From contig JADJSD010000003.1 of the NCBI GenBank assembly GCA_016711875.1, forward strand, positions 372,001 through 436,000: DNA of 64,000 bases, read 5' to 3'. Shown piece after piece: positions 16,837 through 26,300 of the stretch (position 1 is the stretch's first letter; the number at the start of each line of letters is the position of its first letter). The notes under the pieces are model-generated. The model saw nothing but the letters and a program-made list of their open reading frames with translations. It was not told the DNA's origin and made no database searches. This DNA comes from Betaproteobacteria bacterium (lineage in GTDB: Bacteria; Pseudomonadota; Gammaproteobacteria; Burkholderiales; Usitatibacteraceae). The position numbers and the translations under genes were made by a program.

Positions 16837-19800
16837 CGTCCCGCGCCCTCCTGGCGGGAGTGCGGACCGAAGCGTCGGCACGGACTTGCGCGGAAGGCGG
16901 TCAAAGCGAGCCCTCCTCCCCAGGCCGGCTCGGGCAATGCCGGCGCAACGGCGCCGGCTGCCGCATCGTCCCCGCGCCGCTCCAGGGCCTCGAGCAGTGT
17001 CGCGCCGAGTTCCGCGAGGCTCGGGCCCCGGAGCAACTGGGGAACCGAGACTTTCACGCCGAAGGCCGCGTGCAAGCGGTTGCGCAGCTCCATCGCCATG
17101 AGCGAGTCGAGCCCCATTTCCATGATCGAGCGCCGCGGGTCGACCGGTGCGCCCTCGCCCAGCGCCAGCACCTGGACGAGCTGGCCGGCGAGATACGCGA
17201 GCAGGACGTCGGGACGCTCCGCGGCGTCCGTCTCCTCGAGAAGCCGGCGCATGTCCACGGCCTTCGGGGTCGGCGCCGCCGCGCGCCCGGACGCGGCGAG
17301 GCGCAGGCCGGAGAGAAAGGCCCCGCCCTGCGCCGGCAGGCGTGCGCGGTCCATCGGGATCGCGGCGAGCTGGGCGGCCCGGTTGTCCCGGAGCATGGCG
17401 CCCAGCATCCGCACGCCCTCGACGGGCTCGATCATCCGCAGGCCCATCGCGGCCCATCGGCGCCGGTGCTGCTCGTCCACCTTCGCGGCCATGCCGGTAC
17501 CCGACCAGCTTCCCCAGTTCACGCTCAGGGCCGGCAGCCCGCGCACCGCGCGCAGGTGCGCGAGCCCGTCCATGAAGCTGTTGGCCGCCGCGTAGTTGCC
17601 TTGCCCCGGGGCCCCGAGCAGCGCCGCTCCCGCCGAGAAGAGCACGAAGAAGTCGAGCGGCAGGCCGGCCGTCTGCCGGTGCAGGTTCCAGGCGCCGCGG
17701 ACCTTGGGCGCAAGGACAGTCGCGAAGCGAGACGGTTCTAGCTCGGCCAGCGTGCCGTCGTCCACGCGGCCGGCCGCGTGGATCACGCCGCGCAGCGGCG
17801 GCAACCGGGCCGCCAGGTCACCCAGGACCCTCGCCAGTTGGCCGGCGTCGGCGACATCCGCCTGCGCCGGCTCCACCTGCACGCCCTGCGCGCGCAGGCG
17901 GTCGAGCACGGCATGGGCTTCGGCCTGTGGCGCGCTCCGGCCCAGCAGTACCAGATGGCGCGCGCCCTCGGCCGCGAGCCACTCGGCCGTCGCGAGGCCC
18001 AGCCCGCCCAGGCCGCCCGTCACGAGGTAAGTGGCGTCGCCGCGGATCGCGGGCGCCACCGCCTGCGTGATCACGATCTTGCCGACGTGCTGCCCCTGCG
18101 CCATGCAGCGGAAGGCCTCCTCCGCGCGCTCGACTGGATAAAGGCGCCGCGGCAGCGCCGTGAGGCTTCCCGTCGACACGTCCCCGAGCAGGCCCTGCAG
18201 GCGCTCGCGCATGCGCGCGGGATCGGCCGCCGTGACCTCGCCCAGGTAGAGGCGCGTGTACTCGACCGAGGGAAAGCCTTCACGCACACGCGCGGCGTCC
18301 CAGTCGTCGGACTTGCCGATCTCGATGAAGCGTCCGCCCGGGCCCAGCAACCCCAATGTCGCTGGGATGAACTCGCCCGCCAGCGAATTGAGGACGATGT
18401 CGACGCCCCGGCCGCCGGTGGCGCGTCCGAAGTCCTCGACGAAGGCGAGCGAGCGCGAGTCGCTCACGTAGTGCGCGCCGAGCGACCTGGCGAGCTCGCG
18501 CTTGGCGGGCGTCCCGGCGGTGCCGTAGATCTGCGCGCCCGCACGCCGCGCGAGCTGCAGCGCGGCCATGCCGACGCCGCCGGTGATCGCGTGGATGAGT
18601 ACCCGTGTGCCCGGACCCATGCGCCCCAGCGTGTTGAGCGCATGGTCCGCGGTGAGGAAGGTCACCGGGATCGTCGCGGCGGCCGCGAAATCGACGTTGG
18701 CCGGCTTCCTTGCCGCCATCACCGCGGGCACCGTGACCCACGTGGCGAAACTGCGGTCGGTCATCGCGACGACCTCGTCGCCGACCGCGAGGCCGCTCAC
18801 GCCCTCGCCGAGCGCCGTCACGACACCGGCGCACTCGTTGCCGAGCGGCCCGGGATCGCCGGGATACATGCCGAGCGCGTTGAGCACGTCGCGGAAATTG
18901 AGGCCCGTCGCGTGGACGCGGATCTCCACTTCGCCTGCCGCGGGCGGGTCGCGCGGGACGTCCTGGCGCACGAGGTTGCCGAGCGACCCGCGCTCCAGGA
19001 TCGCGAGCCGCCGGTTGGCGCCGGGTTCGGCCGGGTCCGGGTCGTAGGGGCGCAGCCGCGCCACCCACCGCGCACCGGCGCGGATCGCGATCCGGCGTTC
19101 GTCTTCAGGGCGGCCCAGCACCGCGTGGATCGGAGCGGAATCGTCGTCGCTCGCGACGGGATCGAGGTCGAGGCGCACACAACGCAGCGCAGGATGCTCG
19201 GAGTCGATCACCCCTGCGAGACCCCACAGCGCGGCCTGCACGGGATCGGGAAGCGACCCGGCCACGGCCTGCGCGCCGCGTGTGACGATCCACAGCCTCG
19301 CCGGCACCTCGGCGAGGGATTGCGCCTCCCGGAGCATGCGGCCGAGCGCGGCCGGGAGCACCGCGTCGATCGACTCCGGATCGTCGGGGTCCCCCGCCGC
19401 ATCCAGCGCCGCCAGCGTCACGATGCCCTGAAGGTCCCCGGCGCCGGCGAGAACGCGCCGCCAGCCGTCTCGATCGGCGACCTCGGCGGCCGGCACACAG
19501 GTGGCGGTGGCACCCGAATCGCGCAGGCGCCCCGCGAGCCGCTCGCCGATGCCGCCCCCATCACCCACGACGAGCCAGCGGCCGCGAGGCGACGCAAGGG
19601 GCGCTTCGACGCCATCGGCCTGCCAATGCACCTCGAAGCACCAGGACGGCGGACCGGTCCCCGCCCGCGCGCGGGCCAGCGCCTCGCGCGTGATGCGGCG
19701 CATCTCCACGCCCTCCAGCCGCGCGACGATCGACCCGGCCTCGTCGAACAGCGTCATGTCGGCGCGCAGGACATCGGCATCGCCCGAATCGGCCATGCGC

Positions 19801-22800
19801 ACGCGGCACCATGCCTGTGCGACGCCCGGACGGTGGACCCGGAATCGCTCGACGCCGACCGGGAGGTAGCGATCCACCGCGTCAGGCGAGCCTTTCGCCT
19901 CGAGGCGCCCCAGCAACGGCACACCCATGAGCTGGAAGCAGGCGTCGAGAAGCGCGGGATGAACCAGCATGCGCGCCGCCTCGGCGGCGACCGCCGCCGG
20001 CAACACGATGCGGCCGAGGACTTCGCCCGGTGCACACCGGATGGCGGTGATGCCCCGGAAGGTCGGTCCGTAGGCCTGGCCTAGCGCGTCCAGGGTGGCA
20101 TAGAAATCGGCCGCGGAGGGAGCCGCCGTCTCACCGGCGAGTGACGTATCGCAAGGCCCGGCCGGCGCGGCCGCCTCGCCGGGCTCGACGGTGGCCGTGG
20201 CGTGCACGCGCCACGGGGACAGCGCGTCCTCGCGGCTGAAGAGCTGCACCGTGCGGCTCGCCCCGCCCGCGGGCGTCACGACCGCCTGCATCGTGACCGT
20301 GCCTTCGGGCGGCAGCATGAGCGCCTCGCGGATCACGAGGTCGCGCAGCACCACCGCCTCCTGCGCCATCGCCTCGCGCCCGGCCGCGAGGCAGAGCTCG
20401 AGAAACGCCGTGGCGGGCAACGGGGTGAACTCGAAGATGCGGTGATCCGCCAGCCAGGGCTGCCGCGCGAGCCCGAGCTCGCCCTGGTAGATGCCGAGCG
20501 GACTCGCCACGACGCCCCCGAGCAACGGATGCCCGCTCGCCGTCGCGGCGAGGGCCGCGCGCGGCGCGGGCAGTTCCTGCCAGTAGCGCTTGCGCTGGAA
20601 CGGGTACCCGGGCAGCTCCGTACGGTGGCGATTCGCGTCCGGTCCCCACAAGGCGCGGGCATCGAGCGCGGCGCCCAGGACATGGAGCTGGCCCAGGGCC
20701 TCGAGCAAGCAGGTCTCGTCGTCCCGACCCTTGCGCAGCGATCCGACATGCGTGCGACCGGCGGCGCCCTCGACGCGCTGCGCCATCGCGGTGAGCACCG
20801 GGTGCGGGCCGACTTCGAGGAACACGCGCAGGCCGTCGCGCTCGAGCGTCGCGAGGGATTCGCCGAAGCGCACCGCCTCGCGCAGGTGCCGCCGCCAGTA
20901 GGTGGCGCCGAGGATCTCGTCGCCCGCGGCTCGTCCGGTCACGTTGGAAATGAGGCCGATGGCGGGCTTCGCGAAGCGCACGCCGGCGGCGGCCGCCTCG
21001 AACGGGTCGAGGATCGGATCCATGAGCGGCGAATGGAAGGCGTTCGACACCTTGAGGCGCTGCGTCTCGACGCCCTGCGCCGCGAGGTTCGCGAGGGCGC
21101 GCTCGAGCGCATCGAGGTGGCCCGAGATGACGGTGTTCTGCGGCCCGTTGCATCCCGCCACGGCGAGAAGTGGCTCGCCCTCGATGGCGGCGCGCGCGAA
21201 CGCCTCGTCCGCGAACACGGCGGCCATGCCGCCCTCGCGGGGCAAGCCGGCCATCAGGCGCGCGCGCGCCGCCACCAGCCGGAGCGCGTCCTCCAGGCCC
21301 ATCACGCCGGCCACGCAGGCCGCGACGAATTCCCCCACGCTGTGGCCCATCACGGCCGTGGGCACCACGCCCCAGCTTCGCCAGAGCGCCGCGAGGGCGT
21401 ACTCGTGGGCGAAAAGCGCCGGCTGCGTGTAGCGCGTGTCGTCGATGGCCGCGGCATCGGGCTGCCCGCGCAGCACCTCGAGAAGCGGACGGTCGAGGTG
21501 CGGGACCAGCAGCCGCGCGCACTCGTCGAGCGCCTCGCGGTAGGCCGGCTGCGCGTCGTAGAGGCCCATGCCCATGCCGGCGAACTGCGCGCCCTGCCCC
21601 GTGAACAGGAACACCAGCTCGGGAGCGACCCCGCTCGAGGCGGTGCCCCGCAAGAGCCCCGGCGCCGATTCGCCGGCGACGAAGGACCGGAGCAGGCCGC
21701 TCGCCTCGGCGCGGGTTCGTGCCACCACGGCCAGGCGTTCGGGAAAGTGGGCGCGCGCGACGGCGGCGCTTCTCGCCACCGATCGCAGCGACGGCCCCGA
21801 CGCCTCGGCGAGCAACTGCGCGAAGCGCCCGGCGAGGTCCTCGAGCGCCTGCGGCGACTGCGCCGACAGGGTGAGCAGCTGCGGCCGGCCCGTGTCGGGC
21901 TCGGCGGGGACGTCCGCCGGCGGCGCCTCCTCCAGGATCACGTGCGCGTTGGTTCCGCTGAAGCCGAACGAGCTCACGCCGGCGCGGCGCGGGACGCCCG
22001 GCGGCGTGGGCCAGGCCGTCGCGACCGTCGGCACCCGCAGGGGCAGCGAGTCCCACGCGATCATCGGGTTGGGTGAGTGCAGGTGCAGGTGCGGCGGCAC
22101 CGTCGCGTGGCGCAGGGCCAGGATCGACTTGATGACGCCCGCCACGCCCGCGGCGGCCTCCAGATGGCCGACATTGGTCTTGATGCCGCCCACCAGGAGA
22201 GGGGACGCGGGCGGGCGATCGCGGAAGACCTCGCCCAGCGCCTTGATCTCGATCGGGTCGCCCAGCGAAGTCCCCGTTCCGTGGGCCTCGACGTAGCCGA
22301 TGTCCGCGGGCTTGAGTCCCGCATTGGCGATTGCGGCGCGGATCACCGCCACCTGGGCGCGGCCGTTGGGGGCGGTGAGCCCGCTGCTGCGGCCGTCCTG
22401 ATTGACGGCGCTGCCGCGGATCAGCCCGAGGATGCGATCCCCGTCGCGTTTCGCGTCGCCCAGCCGCTTGAGCACCAGCATCGCGCAGCCTTCGCCGCGG
22501 ACATAGCCGTCGGCTGCGGCGTCGAAGGTGCGGCAGCGCCCGGTGAACGACATCATCCGTGCGCGCGAGGTGAGGATGGAGCCTTCCGGCGAGAGCAGGA
22601 GGTTCACGCCGCCGGCGAGCGCCAGCGCGCACTCGCCGCTGCGCAGGCTCTGCACCGCCCAATGCAGGGCGACGAGGGACGACGAGCAGGCCGTGTCGAC
22701 CGGCACGCTCGGGCCGTGCAGGCCGAGCACGTAAGACAGGCGCCCGGCGGCCATGCTGTGCGCGGTGCCCGAGGCGGTGTACGCGTCCCCGAGCGTCATC

Positions 22801-23312
22801 TGCCCGCTCTGCGCGAGGCGGATCACGTAGTCGTTGGTGGTGATGCCCGCGTAGACCGCCGCATCGCCGCCCGCGAGCGACGTCGGCGCGATGCCGGCAT
22901 GTTCGAGCGACTGCCAGGCCACCTCGAGCAGGAGGCGCTGCTGCGGGTCCATGCTCGCGGCCTCCCGCGGGGAGATGCCGAAGAACGGCGCGTCGAAGCG
23001 GTCGACGTCTTCCAGGAAGGCGCCCCACCGCGAGTACGTCTTGCCGACGGCGTCGGGGTCCGGATCGAAGAGGGCGTCGATGTCCCAGCGATCGGCGGGC
23101 ACCTCGGTCACCCCGTCGACGCCGTCGGCGAGCAGGCGCCACAGGGCGTCCGGGCCGTTCGCACCGCCCGGAAAGCGGCAGCCGATGCCGACCACGGCGA
23201 TCGGCTCGGATCGGGCGCGCTCGGCGGCGGCGACCTTCGCCTCGAGCTGGTCGATGGCGAGCAGCGCGCGCTTCAGGAGCGCCGCGTGATCGACCGGGCG
23301 CGCTTCGCTCAT
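16833..23312 (-). CDS. Type I PKS module 6: KS-AT-DH-ER-KR-ACP
   Basis: The 2159-residue, fully reducing extension module has a coiled-coil docking stretch (about 8-35). The KS (about 36-460) has the Cys of DTACSSSL near 209, EAHGTGT and KTNVGH. The AT (about 555-840) has GHSVGE and NAFH, close to malonyl-type HAFH. The DH (about 915-1180) has its histidine in DHRIFEFTPLP (the usual Gly is Glu) and LLDACFQ. The ER (about 1440-1740) has GGVGMAALQLA and GMYPG. The KR (about 1765-1945) has an intact NYAAAN. The ACP has GLDSLMAMEL. It should add a CH2-CH2 unit before hand-over to the Thr NRPS. The C-terminal tail after the ACP is basic and lacks the LSDEE-type motif seen in PKS 2 to 5, consistent with a different, NRPS-facing interface. 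Confidence 0.94.
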   Translation of the reverse strand: MSEARPVDHAALLKRALLAIDQLEAKVAAAERARSEPIAVVGIGCRFPGGANGPDALWRLLADGVDGVTEVPADRWDIDALFDPDPDAVGKTYSRWGAFLEDVDRFDAPFFGISPREAASMDPQQRLLLEVAWQSLEHAGIAPTSLAGGDAAVYAGITTNDYVIRLAQSGQMTLGDAYTASGTAHSMAAGRLSYVLGLHGPSVPVDTACSSSLVALHWAVQSLRSGECALALAGGVNLLLSPEGSILTSRARMMSFTGRCRTFDAAADGYVRGEGCAMLVLKRLGDAKRDGDRILGLIRGSAVNQDGRSSGLTAPNGRAQVAVIRAAIANAGLKPADIGYVEAHGTGTSLGDPIEIKALGEVFRDRPPASPLLVGGIKTNVGHLEAAAGVAGVIKSILALRHATVPPHLHLHSPNPMIAWDSLPLRVPTVATAWPTPPGVPRRAGVSSFGFSGTNAHVILEEAPPADVPAEPDTGRPQLLTLSAQSPQALEDLAGRFAQLLAEASGPSLRSVARSAAVARAHFPERLAVVARTRAEASGLLRSFVAGESAPGLLRGTASSGVAPELVFLFTGQGAQFAGMGMGLYDAQPAYREALDECARLLVPHLDRPLLEVLRGQPDAAAIDDTRYTQPALFAHEYALAALWRSWGVVPTAVMGHSVGEFVAACVAGVMGLEDALRLVAARARLMAGLPREGGMAAVFADEAFARAAIEGEPLLAVAGCNGPQNTVISGHLDALERALANLAAQGVETQRLKVSNAFHSPLMDPILDPFEAAAAGVRFAKPAIGLISNVTGRAAGDEILGATYWRRHLREAVRFGESLATLERDGLRVFLEVGPHPVLTAMAQRVEGAAGRTHVGSLRKGRDDETCLLEALGQLHVLGAALDARALWGPDANRHRTELPGYPFQRKRYWQELPAPRAALAATASGHPLLGGVVASPLGIYQGELGLARQPWLADHRIFEFTPLPATAFLELCLAAGREAMAQEAVVLRDLVIREALMLPPEGTVTMQAVVTPAGGASRTVQLFSREDALSPWRVHATATVEPGEAAAPAGPCDTSLAGETAAPSAADFYATLDALGQAYGPTFRGITAIRCAPGEVLGRIVLPAAVAAEAARMLVHPALLDACFQLMGVPLLGRLEAKGSPDAVDRYLPVGVERFRVHRPGVAQAWCRVRMADSGDADVLRADMTLFDEAGSIVARLEGVEMRRITREALARARAGTGPPSWCFEVHWQADGVEAPLASPRGRWLVVGDGGGIGERLAGRLRDSGATATCVPAAEVADRDGWRRVLAGAGDLQGIVTLAALDAAGDPDDPESIDAVLPAALGRMLREAQSLAEVPARLWIVTRGAQAVAGSLPDPVQAALWGLAGVIDSEHPALRCVRLDLDPVASDDDSAPIHAVLGRPEDERRIAIRAGARWVARLRPYDPDPAEPGANRRLAILERGSLGNLVRQDVPRDPPAAGEVEIRVHATGLNFRDVLNALGMYPGDPGPLGNECAGVVTALGEGVSGLAVGDEVVAMTDRSFATWVTVPAVMAARKPANVDFAAAATIPVTFLTADHALNTLGRMGPGTRVLIHAITGGVGMAALQLARRAGAQIYGTAGTPAKRELARSLGAHYVSDSRSLAFVEDFGRATGGRGVDIVLNSLAGEFIPATLGLLGPGGRFIEIGKSDDWDAARVREGFPSVEYTRLYLGEVTAADPARMRERLQGLLGDVSTGSLTALPRRLYPVERAEEAFRCMAQGQHVGKIVITQAVAPAIRGDATYLVTGGLGGLGLATAEWLAAEGARHLVLLGRSAPQAEAHAVLDRLRAQGVQVEPAQADVADAGQLARVLGDLAARLPPLRGVIHAAGRVDDGTLAELEPSRFATVLAPKVRGAWNLHRQTAGLPLDFFVLFSAGAALLGAPGQGNYAAANSFMDGLAHLRAVRGLPALSVNWGSWSGTGMAAKVDEQHRRRWAAMGLRMIEPVEGVRMLGAMLRDNRAAQLAAIPMDRARLPAQGGAFLSGLRLAASGRAAAPTPKAVDMRRLLEETDAAERPDVLLAYLAGQLVQVLALGEGAPVDPRRSIMEMGLDSLMAMELRNRLHAAFGVKVSVPQLLRGPSLAELGATLLEALERRGDDAAAGAVAPALPEPAWGGGLALTAFRASPCRRFGPHSRQEGAGR

Positions 23313-26300
23313 GGATTTTCCGGGCCGGAGAGCCGGTCGAGGCGGCTGGCGAGCCGCTCCGCCAGTTCGTCCGACGACAGGTCGTCGAGCCCCCCGGCGG
23401 CCGGTGCCGCCGCCGCCACCGGTACCTCCGCCGTCTCGGCCGCGACGATCTCCTCGGCGAAGGCGACGCTCGCCAGGTGATCGACCAGCGCCGCCACCGT
23501 CGGGTGGTCGAACGTGAGCGTGGCCGGGAGCATGCGCTCCACCGACTTGCCCAGGCGGTTGCGCAGCTCGACCGCCATGAGCGAGTCGAGGCCGAGCTGC
23601 CGCAACGGTTCGTGTATGTCGAGCGATTCGGCCCGCGCGAGGCCGAGCACCTTCACCGTCTGCTCGCGGACGTGGTCGCGCAGCAGCGCGAGCCGGCGAT
23701 TCGGCATGGCCGCGCGGATGCGATCGCGCAGGCTTTCGGCGGGCGCGACGGGCGCGACCGGATCCTTCGACGCGGGCCGTTCAGCGCGTACCCCGGCGAC
23801 CAGCTCCGCGAATAGCGGCGCGAGGCGGCCGCCTTCGGCCTCGGACAGGTGCGACCAGTCGGTGTCGAGCACGCCGACCTGCGCCGTCGCGAACGGTCCG
23901 CCCGGCCGCGCCCCGCGCATGGCGAATTCGAGCGCGGCGAGGCCGTCGGCGGGCGAAATCGGCGCGAGGCCGGCGCTGCGCACGTCGCGATCGACGGCCG
24001 CGCCGATCTCCGCCCACGGTCCCCAGTCGATGCTCACCGTCGGCTGCCCGCGCGCCTGCCGGTACCAGGCGAGCGCGTCCTCGAAGGCATTGGCGGCCGC
24101 GTGGTTGGCCTGCCCCGCCGATCCCGCGAGCGAGGCCCCCGAGGCGAAGAACACGAGAAAATCGAGATCGCGCGCCTGGCGGTGCAGGTTCCAGGTGCCG
24201 AGCACCTTCGGACCCATCACCGTGGCGAAGCGCGGCCAGGCCTGTCCGGCGATGACGCCATCGTCGAGTACCCCCGCGCAGTGCACGATGCCCGCGAGCG
24301 GCCCGGACTGCGCCGCGATCCGCGCGAGCGCCGCGTCTACGTCCGCGGCGCAGGCGACGTCGCCCTGGAGCACCAGCACGGCCGCGCCGCCGGCCTCGAG
24401 TTCCGCGATGACTCCGCGTGCTCGCTCGTCGGGTGCGTGACGGCCGAGGAGCGCGATGCGGCGCGCTCCCCGATTCGCCAGCCAGCGCGCCACCCGCAGT
24501 CCGAGTCCGCGCAGGCCCCCGGTCACCAGGTAGGATCGCGCCGGGTCGATGCGCGCCTCGGCGGCCGTCTCCGACGCCGGACGCGCGGCCCCGCGAACCA
24601 GGCGTCGCACGAGGCGGCTGGCGCCGCGCAGCGCGATCTGGTCCTCCGAGCCCGCCGCGAGCAGCTCGCCCGCCAGGGCGCCCGCGCTCGCCTCGCCGTC
24701 GGCGTGCGGATCGAGGTCGATGCGGCGGCAGGCGAGTTCCGGATGCTCGATCGCGACGACGTGGGCGAACCCGCAAAGCGTGGCCTGGGCGGGGTCGGCC
24801 GACTCCCCGGGCGCCGTCGCCTGCGCACCCCGGGTGACGAACCAGAGCGGGGGCGGCGCCCCGCCCTCGTGGGCCGCGAGGCGCTGCACGATCGCGAGCG
24901 CCCCGCCGACCAGGGCCTGCTGCCCCGCCATGAGCGTCTCCGGCGACGTCGAATCGTCCACCGCGGCATCGAGCGCGGCGAGGTGCACCAGGGCGCGGCA
25001 GGGACGGGCGAGTGCCGCACCCAGCGCGGCCTCGTCGCCGGCGTCCACCCGCTCGACGACATCGCCGCGCGCGCGAAGGCCCTTTTCCAGCGCATCGGCC
25101 ACGCCCCGCGCGTCCGGCACCACGATCCAGCGCGCCGGCTCGCCCGGAGCGGCCGGTGCCTCGGCGACGTAGACCGCCTGCTGGCGCATCACCGGCCCCG
25201 CGTCCTCCCCGGGGAAGGCGATGGCATCCGCGAAGCCGAGCTCCCCGAATAGCGCGAGCCACGACGGGCGCGGCATGAGCGCATAGTCGCGGCGCTGCGT
25301 GTCGCGATAGCACCACCAGCCGTCGATCAGGCCGACCGTGAGGTCCCCGAAGCGCTGCGGCGTGGCTCCCTCGAGCAGCACCAGGCGTCCGCCGGGAGCG
25401 AGCAGGTCGCGTACGTGGAGAGCGTCACCGCGAGATCCGGCGTCGCGTGCAGCACGTTGGCGCCGATCACGATGTCGAACGAGGCCGGCTCGAAGCCTTG
25501 CGCACCCAGGTCGGCGCCGATGTCCAGCAGCTGCGTGCGCAGGAACGACACGCCGGGAAACTTCTCCCGCGCGCGCTGCAGGAAGAGCGGCGAGACGTCG
25601 GTGAAGCAGTAGTCGACGCTGCCCGCCGGCAGCGACTTCAGGTGCGGCAGCAGGTATGCGGTGGTGCTGCCGGTGCCGGCGCCGATCTCGAGCACGCGCA
25701 GGCGCCGCCCGCCCGGCCAGGCGGCGAGCAACGCGCCGAGCGCCGTCGCGATGAGCGCGTTGTACGTCCGGGCCGGAGGCGAGTTCTGGTACAGGCGCTC
25801 CGTTTCCGCGAGCGAGCCTTCCGGGAAGAGCAGCGTCAGCGGATCGACCGTGCCCCGCATCACGCCGGCGAGGCCCGCGGCGCAGCGGTGCGTGAGGCCC
25901 AGCTCGGCATCGCAATCCGGATGCGCGGCGAGCAGCTCGAGGTGACGCGCCTCGGGATCGATCCGCGCCGGCGCGGCCACCACGTGCCACGCGCCCTCGC
26001 GAGCCTCGAGCACGCCGTCCTCGCCCAGGATCGCGAGCAGGCGCTCGAACAGGCGCCGGTGGCGTTCGCCCACGCCCAGGCGCCGGCGCAGCGGTTCCGT
26101 TTCCAGCCGGTCGCCCGGCACCAGGGCGAGGCCCAGTTCGGCGAGCGCCCGCACCACGTAGGCGGCGGCGAGCGCGTCGAGTCCTTCCATGAATCCAGCA
26201 TAGGCGTCGAGGCGATTGTCCGACGCGAATTCATCGACCCGCGCGAGGGCCGCATCGGCCACGGGCCGGGCTTGCGCGAGCCCCCCCATCGCGGGCGGCG

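Noticed and set aside
16837..17457. Upstream extension of the threonine NRPS frame
   Set aside because: It lies inside the PKS module 6 gene in another frame; the MRAAGDL start at 16836 with ATGA overlap and docking domain fits better.
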